DNA of 64,000 nucleotides from Atherinomorus stipes (lineage: Eukaryota; Chordata; Actinopteri; Atheriniformes; Atherinidae). A program made the translations under genes and the position numbers. The stretch lies in contig JALJCO010007099.1 of the NCBI GenBank assembly GCA_023101725.1, positions 137,001 through 201,000 on the forward strand. The letters are read 5' to 3'. The notes under the pieces are model-generated. The model searched no databases and was not told the origin of the DNA. It was given only the letters and a program-made list of their open reading frames with translations. This document shows, one piece after another, positions 10,401 through 23,500 of the stretch (the stretch's first letter is position 1; the number at the start of each line of letters is the position of its first letter).

Positions 10401-13400
10401 TAGGGTGCAGATAAGGCTTTAGGGTTCGGGGTCGCTGTAAAGCTGCTGGGGAAGCCGTAAATGTCTGGTTCAGGCTGTTAAACGGGCACTCCAGAGTATG
10501 GATCAGGAACAGGAGTGGAGCTGCTGGTCCACCAGGGGGCAGCAGAGTCCTGGTCTGGAGGCTGTTCCTCATCTGTTCCTGGCAGGTCTAACAGGAGGAG
10601 GCCAGTTCAGCGACCTGTCAGTTATGCTGTTAGGAGAGGATCACTAGTTAACTGTAGCTGGAGTTTAATGGATAATCTGCAGGTGACATCACCATGGTGG
10701 AGGACGACGGTGCATCGGGGTTGTTTAATCTGCTCACACCACGGTCCCACAGAATAAACATTAAATTACAGACGTTCATTCATTTCATCAAACTGGCTAA
10801 ATATGTTTGTTTAAGCGTTGCTATGGTGATAACATTCCATGGCAGAATGATACGACAGTGATCTAACCAGGTGTGCTCAAATACCGCAATAATGACACAG
10901 CTGACATTAGAATTCCCACTGACCGGGGCAGAACCATCCTTATCCAACCAGATCATGTTTCACACACTCACACTGGACTGCCAGGTCCACTTATTCCAGT
11001 CTGGTTCAGTCTGGTCCACTAATTCCAGTCTGGTCCAGTCTGGTCCACTTATTCCAGTCTGGTCCACTTATTCCAGTCTGGTTCAGTCTGGTCCACTTAT
11101 TCCAGTCTGGTTCAGTCTGGTCCAGTCTGGTCCACTTATTCCAGTCTGGTTCAGTCTGGTCCAGTCTGGTCCACTTATTCCAGTCTGGTTCAGTCTGGTC
11201 CACTTATTCCAGTCTGGTTCAGTCTGGTCCAGTCTGGTCCACTTATTCCAGTCTGGTTCAGTCTGGTCCAGTCTGGTCCACTTATTCCAGTCTGGTCCAG
11301 TCTGGTCCACTTATTCCAGTCTGGTTCAGTCTGGTTCAGTCTGGTCCACTTATTCCAGTCTGGTTCAGTCTGGTCCAGTCTGGTCCAGTCTGGTCCACTT
11401 ATTCCAGTCTGGTTCAGTCTGGTCCAGTCTGGTCCACTTATTCCAGTCTGGTTCAGTCTGGTCCACTTATTCCAGTCTGGTTCAGTCTGGTCCACTTATT
11501 CCAGTCTGGTTCAGTCTGGTCCAGTCTGATTCACTTATTCCAGTCTGGTTCAGTCTGGTCCACTTATTCCAGTCTGGTTCAGTCTGGTCCAGTCTGATTC
11601 ACTTATTCCAGTCTGGTTCAGTCTGGTCCACTTATTCCAGTCTGGTCCAGTCTGGTCCACTTATTCCAGTCTGGTCCACTTATTCCAGTCTGGTCCAGTC
11701 TGGTCCACTTATTCATCTGGTTCAGTCTGGTCCACTTATTCCAGTCTGGTCCACTTATTCCAGTCTGGTTCAGTCTGGTCCAGTCTGGTCCACTTATTCC
11801 AGTCTGGTTCAGTCTGGTCCACTTATTCCAGTCTGGTCCAGTCTGGTCCACTTATTCCAGTCTGGTTCAGTCTGGTCCACTTATTCCAGTCTGGTCCAGT
11901 CTGGTCCACTTATTCCAGTCTGGTTCAGTCTGGTCCAGTCTAGTCCACTTATTCCAGTCTGGTTCAGTCTGGTCCAGTCTTATTCACTTATTCCAGTCTG
12001 GTCCACTTATTCCAGTCTGGTTCAGTCTGGTCCACTTGTTCCAGTCTGGTTCAGTCTGGTCCACTTGTTCCAGTCTGGTCCAGTCTGGTCCAGTCTGGTT
12101 CACTTATTCCAGTCTGGTCCACTAATTCCAGTCTGGTTTAGTCTGGTCCAGTCTGGTCCACTTATTCCAGTCTGGTTCAGTCTGATTCACTTATTTTCCA
12201 GTCTGATTCACTTATTCCAGTCTGGTTCAGTCTGGTCCACTTATTCCAGTCTGGTTCAGTCTGGTCCACTTATTCCAGTCTGGTCCAGTTGGTCCAGTCT
12301 GGTCCAGTCTGGTTCCAGTCTGGTTCAGTCTGGTCCAGTCTGGTCCACTTATTCCAGTCTGGTCCAGTCTGGTCCACTTATTCCAGTCTGGTTCAGTCTG
12401 ATCTTTCCAGTCTGATTCACTTATTCCAGTCTGGTCCAGTCTGGTCCACTTATTCCAGTCTGGTTCAGTCTGGTCCAGTCTGATTCCACTTATTCCAGTC
12501 TGGTTCAGTCTGGTCCACTTATTCCAGTCTGGTTCAGTCTGGTCCACTTATTCCAGTCTGGACCAGTCTGGTCTACTTATTCCAGTCTGGTCCAGTCTGG
12601 TCCACTTATTCCAGTAGTGTGGTCCAGTCTGTTCCAGTCTGGTCCACTTATTCCAGTCTGGTTCAGTCTGGTCCACTTATTCCAGTCTGGTTCAGTCTGA
12701 TCCAGTCTGATTCAGTCTTGTTCAGTCTGGTTCACTGACTGGTCCAGTCTGGCTTATTCCAGTCTGGTCCAGTCTGGTCCACTTATTCCAGTCTGGTTCA
12801 GTCTGGTCCACTTGTTCCAGTCTGGTTCAGTCTGGTCTACTTATTCCAGTCTGGACCAGTCTGGTCCAGTCTGGTGCAGTCTGGTCCAGTCTGGTCCACT
12901 TATTCCAGTCTGGTTCAGTCTGGTCCAGTCTGATTCACTTATTCCAGTCTGGTTCAGTCTGGTCCACTTATTCCAGTCTGGTTCAGTCTGGTCCACTTCT
13001 TGTTCAGTCTTGACCAGTCTGGTCCACTTATTCCAGTCTGGTTCAGTCTGATCCAGTCTGATTCACTTATTCCAGTCTGGTTCAGTCTGGTCCTCTTGTT
13101 CCAGTCTGGTTCAGTCTGGTCCACTTATTCCAGTAGTGTGGTCCCTTGTTCCAGTCTGGTCCAGTCTGATTCCACTTAGTCTAGTCTGGTCAGTCTGGTC
13201 TAGTCTGGTCCACTTATTCCAGTCTGGTTCAGTCTGATCCAGTCTTATTCACTTATTCCAGTCTGGTTCAGTCTGGTCCACTTATTCCAGTCTGGTTCAG
13301 TCTGGTCCACTTGTTCCAGTCTGGTTCAGTCTGGTCTACTTATTGCAGTCTGGACCAGTCTGGTCTACTTCTTGCAGTCTGGACCAGTCTGGTCCACTTA

Positions 13401-16400
13401 TTCCAGTAGTGTGGTCCACTTGTTCCAGTCTGGTCCACTTATTCCAGTCTGGTCTAGTCATGTCCAGTCTGGTCTAGCCTGGTCCACTTATTCCAGTCTG
13501 GCCCAGTCTGGTCTAGTTCGGTCCAGTCTGGTCTACAAGTCCAGTCTGGTCTAGTTTGGTCCATTAATTCCAGTCTGGTCCAGTCTGCTGGACTCTTAAG
13601 ACTTCCAGATCTGAAGTCCAGGTCTAAGTCCAGTTTCCAGATCTGAAGTCCAGGTCTAAGTCCAGGTCCAGATCTGAAGTCCAGGTCTAAGTCCAGGTCC
13701 AGATCTGAAGTCCAGGTCTAAGTCCAGGTCCAGATCTGAAGTCCAGGTCTAAGTCCAGTTTTCAGATCTGAAGTCCAGGTCTAAGTCCAGGTCCAGATCT
13801 GAAGTCCAGGTCGAAGTCCAGGTCCAGATCTGAAGTCCAGGTCTAAGTCCAGGTCCAGATCTGAAGTCCAGGTCTAAGTCCAGTTCCAGGTTTAGCCCCA
13901 GAGGTCCTGGTGATCCGGACTCTTAAGTTTTGGGTGCGTTTGATGATGCAGTGGTCACATGTCTTGTCTCATGTCTTGTCTGCAGGGTGGAGTCAAGGTT
14001 CTGATCACCGGGCCGTGGAGCGAGCCGACCGGCCGCTACTCATGCGTCTTTGATCAGAGCACCGTCCCAGCTTCGCTGATCCAGCCTGGAGTCCTGCGCT
14101 GCTACTGCCCAGGTACGGCGAGGGGGGGCTCAGAGGACGAACCAGACCATGTTTGACCCCCTGCTTAAAGTGCCAACCTTCGAGAAACCCAGCCGTCATA
14201 CACCAGGGCCCTGCATGGAACCCACGCTCTGCATGAAACCCCCGCTCTACCTATAAACCCCACCCTGTATAACCACCCCCCACCCCAACGTATTAAGCTC
14301 ACCTTGTATAAACCCCCCGCCCTATGTATAAACCCATCTTGTATAAACCCCCACCCTATGTATAAAACCCACCTTGTATAAACCCCCGCTCTACCTATAA
14401 ACCCCACCCTGTATAACCACCCCCCCCCCAATGTATTAAGCTCACCTTGTATAAACCCCCGCCCTACGTATAAACCCATCCTGTATAAACCCCCGCACTA
14501 CGTATAAACCCACCCTGTATAAACCCCCGCTCTACGTATAAACCCCACCCTGTATAACCACCCCCCCCCCCCTACGTATAAACCCACCCTGTATAAACCC
14601 CCCCTCCCTACGTATAAACCCACCCTGTATAAACCCCCGCCCTACGTATAAACCCCACCCTGTATAAACCCCCCCTACGTATAAACCCACCCTGTATAAA
14701 CCCCCTCCCTACGTATAAACCCACCCTGTATAAACCCCCCACCCTATGTATAAAACCCACCTTGTATAAACCCCCGCTCTACCTATAAACCCCACCCTGT
14801 ATACCCACCCCCCCCCCAACGTATTAAGCTCACCTTGTATAAACCCCCGCCCTACGTATAAACCCACCCTGTATAAACCCCCTCCCTACGTATAAACCCA
14901 CCCTGTATAAACCCCCCCTACGTATAAACCCACCCTGTATAAACCCCCACCCTATGTATAAAACCCACCTTGTATAAACCCCCCGCTCTACCTATAAACC
15001 CCACCCTGTATCACCCCCCCCCCACCCCAACGTATTAAGCTCACCTTGTATAAACCCCCGCCCTACGTATAAACCCACCCTGTATAAACCCCCTCCCTAC
15101 GTATAAACCCACCCTGTATAAACCCCCGCCCTACGTATAAACCCACCCTGTATAACCCCCCCCCCCCCCCCCCCCCCCCTACGTATAAACCCACCCTGTA
15201 TAAACCCCCGCCTTACGTTTAAACCATAGACTGTATATAATTACTGGACGTAGCTTCCGGTCTCTTCTGAATAGAGAAATGTGAAGCCAGGTGGGCGTGT
15301 CTTACCGTCGCCATCTTGCCGTGTCACGTACGTCGTCACTCCAGGAAAATCCTAAAATGGGCACAGCGCGGCCGCGGGACAAATGATTGACAGCTGACGT
15401 ACTGTGGGCTAAACGCTAACTGAGCTAACACGAAACTAAGAGGAGCTAACAAAGATAAGCCCCCTAAGCGGCATGGTTAAGGTAAGACATGCTTAGACTT
15501 GCAATTCGCTGACTAAACACCGCCGTTGTGCGACTCTGTAACAAACTGAGACCTTATTAAGAGCAAAGAAGGAGCTAACTAGGAGCCTCCGGTCGGCAGG
15601 CGGAGCTTCCGGTCTGCCGCATGTCAATCGTAAGGATACGCCCTTAATTATGTGTAATTTGAAGAATAAATAACATCTAAACGAATGAGTTATAAAAAAA
15701 TTCACCCCCCTCACAGTTGACATGAAGGTAAACGTGACCTAATAAACCTAAAATGATTTTTGAACCAGGCTGTAAACCTGTTTATTTCTGCTGTGAAGTC
15801 GGCGTTTTTAACATGGGAGTCTATGGGGATTTGCTCGCTCTTGGAGCCAGCCCCTAGTGTATGAAGGGAGGATTACACTATTTACAACAAGGAAGCGAGC
15901 TTCACTGTTCTGAGGCGGAGTTTGCCCCTTGGTTTAAACCCATCTTGTATAAACCCCCACCCTATGTATAAACCCACCTTGTCTAAACCCACCCTGTATA
16001 AACCCCCGCCCTACGTATAAACCCCCCGCCTTACGTATAAACCCATCTTGTATAAACCCCCACCCTATGTATAAAACCCACCTTGTATAAACCCCCGCTC
16101 TACCTATAAACCCCACCCTGTATACCCCCCCCCCCCCCCAACGTATTAAGCTCACCTTGTATAAACCCCCCGCCCTACGTATAAACCCACACTGTATAAA
16201 CCCCCGCCCTACGTATAAACCCACCCTGTATAAACCCCCGCCCTACGTATAAACCCATCTTGTATAAACCCCCGCCTTACGTATAAACCCATCTTGTATA
16301 AACCCCCGCCCTATGTATAAACCCATCTTGTATAAACCCCCACCCTATTTATAAACCCACCTTGTCTAAACCCCCGCCCTACGTATAAACCCACCCTGTA

Positions 16401-17509
16401 TAAACCCCCGCCTTACGTATAAACCCATCTTGTATAAACCCCCACCCTATTTATAAACCCACCTTGTCTAAACCCCCGCCCTACGTATAAACCCACCCTG
16501 TATAAACCCCCGCCCTACCTATAAACCCACCCTGTATAAACCCCCCGCCTTATGTATAAACCCATCTTGTATAACCCCCACCCTATGTATAAACCCACCG
16601 TGTATAAACTCCTCCCCTACGTATAAAACCACCTTGTATAACCCCCCTACACATAAACCCACCTTGTATAACCCCCCTACGTATAAACCCACCTTGTATA
16701 CCACCCCCCCCCAAGTATAAACCTCATCCTGTATAAACCAACACCCTACGTATAACCCCCACTTGGTATAAACCCCCCCCCCCCCCCCCTATAAACCTCA
16801 CCTAAACACCCCCTGCACACACACACACACGCACGTATAAACCCCCGCCCTATAAACCTCACCTAAACACCCCCCTGCACACACACACACACATGCACGT
16901 ATAAACCCCCGCCCTATAAACCTCACCTAAACACCCCCCCTGCACACACACACACACACACGTATAAACCCCCGCCCTATAAACCTCACCTAAACACCCC
17001 CCCTGCACACACACACACGCACGTATAAACCCCCGCCCTATAAACCTCACCTAAACACCCCCCTGCACACACACACACACGCACGTATAAACCCCCGCCC
17101 TATAAACCTCACCTAAACACCCCCCTGCACACACACACACACACACGTATAAACCCCACGCCCTATAAACCCTCACCTAAACACCCCCCTGCACACACAC
17201 ACACACACACACACACGTATAAACCCCGCCATATAAACCTCACCTAAACACCCCCCCCTGCACACACACACACGCACGTATAAACCCCCGCCCTATAAAC
17301 CTCACCTAAACACCCCCCCTGCACACACACACACGCACGTATAAACCCCCGCCCTATAAACCTCACCTAAACACCCCCCTGCACACACACACACACACAC
17401 ACACACGTATAAACCCCGCCATATAAACCTCACCTAAACACCCCCCTGCACACACACACACACACACACGTATAAACCCCCGCCCTATAAACCTCACCTA
17501 AACACCCCC

Positions 17510-17569
<60 letters not shown>

Positions 17570-20500
17570 ATAAACCCCCGCCATATAAACCTCACCTAAA
17601 CACCCCCCTGACACACACACACACACACACACGTATAAACCCCCGCCCTATAAACCTCACCTAAACACCCCCCTGCCACACACACACACACACGTATAAA
17701 CCCCCGCCCTATAAACCTCACCTAAACACCCCCCTGCCACACACACACACACACGTATAAACCCCCGCCCTATAAACCTCACCTAAACACCCCCCTGCAC
17801 ACACACACACACACACGTATAAACCCCCGCCCTATAAACCTCACCTAAACACCCCCCTGCACACACACACACACACACGCACGTATAAACCCCCGCCCTA
17901 TAAACCTCACCTAAACACCCCCCTGCACACACACACACGCACGTATAAACCCCCGCCCTATAAACCTCACCTAAACACCCCCCTGCACACACACACACAC
18001 ACACGTATAAACCCCCCGCCCTATAAACCTCACCTAAACACCCCCCCTGCACACACACACACACACACACGTATAAACCCCCGCCCTATAAACCTCACCT
18101 AAACACCCCCCTGCACACACACACACACACACGTATAAACCCCCGCCCTCTATAAACCTCACCTAAACACCCCCCTGCACACACACACGCACGTATAAAC
18201 CCACGCCCTATAAACCTCACCTAAACACCCCCCCTGCACACACACACGCACGTATAAACCCCCCGCCCTATAAACCTCACCTAAACACCCCCCTGCACAC
18301 ACACACACACACACACGTATAAACCCCACGCCCTATAAACCTCACCTAAACACCCCCCCTGCACACACACACACACACGTATAAACCCCCGCCCTATAAA
18401 CCTCACCTAAACACCCCCCGCACACACACACACACACGTATAAACCCCCGCCCTATAAACCTCACCTAAAACCCCCCCTGCACACACACACACACACACA
18501 CGTATAAACCCCCGCCCTATAAACCTCACCTAAACACCCCCCCTGCACACACACACACACACACGCACGTATAAACCCCCGCCCTATAAACCTCACCTAA
18601 ACACCCCCCTGCACACACACACGCACGTATAAACCCCCGCCCTATAAACCTCACCTCAAACACCCCCCTGCACACACACACACACACACGTATAAACCCC
18701 CGCCCTATAAACCTCACCTAAACACCCCCCCCTGCACACACACACACACATGCACGTATAAACCCCCGCCCTATAAACCTCACCTAAACACCCCCCCTGA
18801 CACACACACACACACACGTATAAACCCCGCCCTATAAACCTCACCTAAACACCCCCCTGCACACACACACGCACGTATAAACCCACGCCCTATAAACCTC
18901 ACCTAAACACCCCCCTGCACACACACACGCACGTATAAACCCGCCCTATAACGCTCATAAACCTAAACACCCCCCTGCACACACACACACACACACACGT
19001 ATAAACCCCACGCCCTATAAACCTCACCTAACCCCCCCCTGCACACACACACACACACACGTATAAACCCCCGCCCTATAAACCTCACCTAAACACCCCC
19101 CTGCACACACACACACGCACGTATAAACCCCACGCCCTGCTGCAGGAAATGAGGTATGACATAACTCTTCTTCTCCTCAAACTTGTGTCTTTGGTCTTCC
19201 AGCCCACGAGGCCGGTCTGGTGTGTCTCCAGGTCCTGGAGTCCGGAGGTTCGGTTTCCTCGTCAGTTCTGTTCGAGTACCGAGCCAGGAACGCCAGCTCT
19301 CTGCCGAGTTCCCAGCTGGACTGGCTCTCACTAGACGGTCAGTCCCCCCTCCTCAGTCAGACCTGAACCCTCCTGAGACCAGACCTGGTCCTGGTGTACA
19401 GCTGCAGGGTCAGGAACCAGACCTGGTCCTGGTGTAGAAACGAGTCCAGCTGCAGGGTCAGGAACCAGACCTGGTCCTGGTGTAGAAACAAGTCCAGCTG
19501 CCGGTTCAGGAACCAGACCTGGTCCTGGTGTAGAAACGAGTCCAGCTGCAGGGTCAGGAACCAGTCCTGGTCCTGGTGTAGAAACGAGTACAGCTGCAGG
19601 GTCAGGAACCAGACCTGGTCCTGGTGTAGAAACGAGTACAGCTGCAGGGTCAGGAACCAGACCTGGTCCTGGTGTACAGCTGCAGGGTCAGGAACCAGAC
19701 CTGGTCCTGGTGTAGAAACGAGTCCAGCTGCAGGGTCAGGAACCAGACCTGGTCCTGGTGTAGAAACGAGTCCAGCTGCAGGGTCAGGAACCAGACCTGG
19801 TCCTGGTGCGTCCAGCTGCAGGGTCAGGAACCAGACCTGGTCCTGGTGTAGAAACAAGTCCAGCTGCAGGGTCAGGAACCAGACCTGGTCCTGGTGTAGA
19901 AACAAGTCCAGCTGCAGGGTCAGGAACCAGACCTGGTCCTGGTGTAGAAACAAGTCCAGCTGCAGGGTCAGGAACCAGACCTGGTCCTGGTGTAGAAACG
20001 AGTCCAGCTGCAGGGTCAGGAACCAGACCTGGTCCTGGTGTAGAAACAAGTCCAGCTGCAGGGTCAGGAACCAGACCTGGTCCTGGTGTAGAAACAAGTC
20101 CAGCTGCAGGGTCAGGAACCAGACCTGGTCCTGGTGTAGAAACAAGTCCAGCTGCAGGGTCAGGAACCAGACCTGGTCCTGGTGTAGAAACAAGTCCAGC
20201 TGCAGGGTCAGGAACCAGACCTGGTCCTGGTGTAGAAACGAGTCCAGCTGCAGGGTCAGGAACCAGACCTGGTCCTGGTGTAGAAACGAGTCCAGCTGCA
20301 GGGTCAGGAACCAGACCTGGTCCTGGTGTACAGCTGCAGGGTCAGGAACCAGACCTGGTCCTGGTGTAGAAACAAGTCCAGCTGCAGGGTCAGGAACCAG
20401 ACCTGGTCCTGGTGTAGAAACAAGTCCAGCTGCAGGGTCAGGAACCAGACCTGGTCCTGGTGTAGAAACAAGTCCAGCTGCCGGGTCAGGAACCAGACCT

Positions 20501-23500
20501 GGTCCTGGTGTAGAAACAAGTCCAGCTGCAGGGTCAGGAACCAGACCTGGTCCTGGTGTACAGCTGCAGGGTCAGGAACCAGACCTGGTCCTGGTGTAGA
20601 AACAAGTCCAGCTGCAGGGTCAGGAACCAGACCTGGTCCTGGTGTACAGCTGCAGGGTCAGGAACCAGACCTGGTCCTGGTGTAGAAACAAGTCCAGCTG
20701 CAGGGTCAGGAACCAGACCTGGTCCTGGTGTAGAAACAATGCTTCCCTGGATTTCAATGCTGCATGGAAAACAAGTTAAAAAAATATTTTAAATCACTAT
20801 TAGATCTTTTCCCCAAATCGTTCAGCCCTTAGCCACCTTATCGTGGTGGGGGGGTTTGCGTGTTCTGAGGATCCTAGGGGCCATGTTGTCTGGGGCTGGA
20901 TTCTGCCCCTGGTAGGGTCACCCATGGCAAACAGGCTACTGGGGAGGGACCAGGCAAAGCGCAGCCCTAAACCCTCATGGAGACGGACATCAACGGAGCC
21001 ATGTGTACCTCGCCCAGACATGGGTCACCGGAGCCCCCCCTCTGGAGCCAGGCCTGGAGGTGGGGCACGGAGGCGAGCGCCTAGTGGCCAGGCTTCTGCT
21101 CATGGGGCCCGGTCGGTTGGGCTCAGCCGGAAAGGATGACATGGGCCCCCCATCTTGTGGACCCACCACCCATAAGAGGGGCCATAGGGGTCGGGTGCAC
21201 TGTGAGTTGGGCGGCGGCCGAGGGCGGGGGAGACCCTGGTGGTTCGACCCCCGGCTGCAGTAGCTCTAGGGACGTGGTTGGAAAGGAGCCTGAGCTGGTG
21301 CGCGAGGTTCCGACTAGATATAGTTGGACTCACCTCCACGCACAGCTCGGGCTCTGGAAACCCACTTAGAGGGGACTGGTCTGGTTCCAGTCTACCTGGT
21401 TCCCTCTGGACCTGGTTCCATTCTGGCCTGGTTCCATTCTGGACCTGGTTCCACTCTGGTCTGGTTCCACTCTGGTCTGGTTCCATTCTGGCCTGGTTCC
21501 ACTTGGCCTGGTTCTGTCTGGTCTGGTTCCAGTCTCACCTGGTTCCCTTGGTCTGGTTCCAGGCTGGACCTGGTTCTAGTCTGGATCTGGTTCCACTCTG
21601 GATCTGGTTCCATTCTGGACCTGGTTCCACTCTGGATCTGGTTCTAGTCTGGATCTGGTTCCATTGGCCGGTTCCCTCTGGACCTGGTTCTAGTCTGGTT
21701 CTGGTTCCCGGACCTGGTTCCACTCTGGACCTGGTTCTAGTCTGGTTCTGGTTCCACTCTGGACCTAGCTCCAGGCTGGATCTGGTTCCACTCTGGACCT
21801 GGTTCCACTCTGGATCTGGTTCCAGTCTCAACCTGGTTCCACTCTGGACCTGGTTCCAGGCTGGACCTGGTTCCACTCTGGATCTGGTTCCAGTCTCAAC
21901 CTGGTTCCAGTCTCAACCTGGTTCCACTCTGGACCTGGTTCCAGGCTGGACCTGGTTCCACTCTGGATCTGGTTCCATTCTGGACCTGGTTCCACTCTGG
22001 ATCTGGTTCCAGTCTCAACCTGGTTCCAGTCTCAACCTGGTTCCACTCTGGACCTGGTTCCAGGCTGGACCTGGTTCCACTCTGGATCTGGTTCCATTCT
22101 GGACCTGGTTCCACTCTGGATCTGGTTCCAGTCTCAACCTGGTTCCAGTCTCAACCTGGTTCCACTCTGGACCTGGTTCCACTCTGGACCTGGTTCTGTT
22201 CCTTCTGGGGACTCCATGGTTCTGCTGGGGGGCTTCAACGCTCACGTGGGCAACTACAGCGAGACCTGTTGGTCATGGATTGTCCAGAACCACCATGTTC
22301 AGGCATAAGAGTGTCCATATGTCCACCATGTCCACATGTCCACCTGCATCAGGACACCTTAGGCCGCAGCTCCATAATCGACTTCGTAGTCGTGTCGTCG
22401 GACTTGCGGCCCCTTATCCTGGACACTCGGGTGAAGAGAGGGGTGGAGCTTCCACTGATCACCACCTGGTGGTGAGTGGGCTCAGATGGGGGGGAGGGAA
22501 TGCTAGGGCTCAGATGGTGGGGGAGGTTGCCGGTCAGACCTGGAAGGCCCAAACATCCGGTGAGGGTCTGGTGGGAACGTCTGGCTGAGTCCCCTGTCAG
22601 GGAGCTTTAACTCCCACCTCCGGTGCTTCAACCATGCTCCGAGTGAGGGGGGGGACATTGAGTCAGAATGGACTGTATTCCCCCCTCTATTGCTGAGGCT
22701 GCTAGTCGGAGCTGTGGCCGTAAGGTTGTAGCTGCCTGTTGTGGCGGTAACCCCCGAACTCGCTGGTGGACACAAGTGATGAGGGACGCCGTCAAGCTGA
22801 AGGAGTCCTACCGGGCCTTCCTGGTCTGTAAGACTGAAGGAGTCCTACCGGGCCTTCCTGGTCTGTAAGACTGAAGGAGTCCTACCGGGCCTTCCTGGCC
22901 TGTAAGACTGAAGGAGTCCTACTGGGCCTTCCTGGTCTGTAAGACTGAAGGAGTCCTACCGGGCCTTCCTGGTCTGTAAGACTGAAGGAGTCCTACCGGG
23001 CCTTCCTGTTCTGTAAGACTGAAGGAGTCCTACCGCGCCTTCCTGGTCTGTGGGACTGAAGGAGTCCTACCGCGCCTTCCTGGCCTGTGGGACTGAAGGA
23101 GTCCTACCGGGCCTTCCTGGCCTGTGGGACTGAAGGAGTCCTACCGGGCCTTCCTGGCCTGTGGGACTGAAGGAGTCCTACCGGGCCTTCCTGGTCTGTG
23201 AGACTGAAGGAGTCCTACCGCGCCTTCCTGGTCTGTAAGACTGAAGGAGTCCTACCGGGCCTTCCTGGTCTGTAAGACTGAAGGAGTCCTACCGGGCCTT
23301 CCTGGTCTGTAAGACTGAAGGAGTCCTACTGGGCCTTCCTGGTCTGTGGGACTGAAGGAGTCCTACCGGGCCTTCCTGGTCTGTGGGACTGAAGGAGTCC
23401 TACCGGGCCTTCCTGGTCTGGGGGACTGAAGGAGTACTACCGGACCTTCCTGGTCTGTAAGACTGAAGGAGTCCTACTGGGCCTTCCTGGTCTGTAAGAC

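Noticed and set aside
10871..12415. 514-codon open frame rich in [11 protein letters not shown]
   Set aside because: It is a translation of the CCAGTCTGGT minisatellite with no start context, domain or codon bias; equivalent frames exist on the other strand.
19394..20599. 401-codon frame and antisense 278-codon frame
   Set aside because: The 48-bp unit is a multiple of three, so frames remain open automatically. There is no independent evidence of coding.
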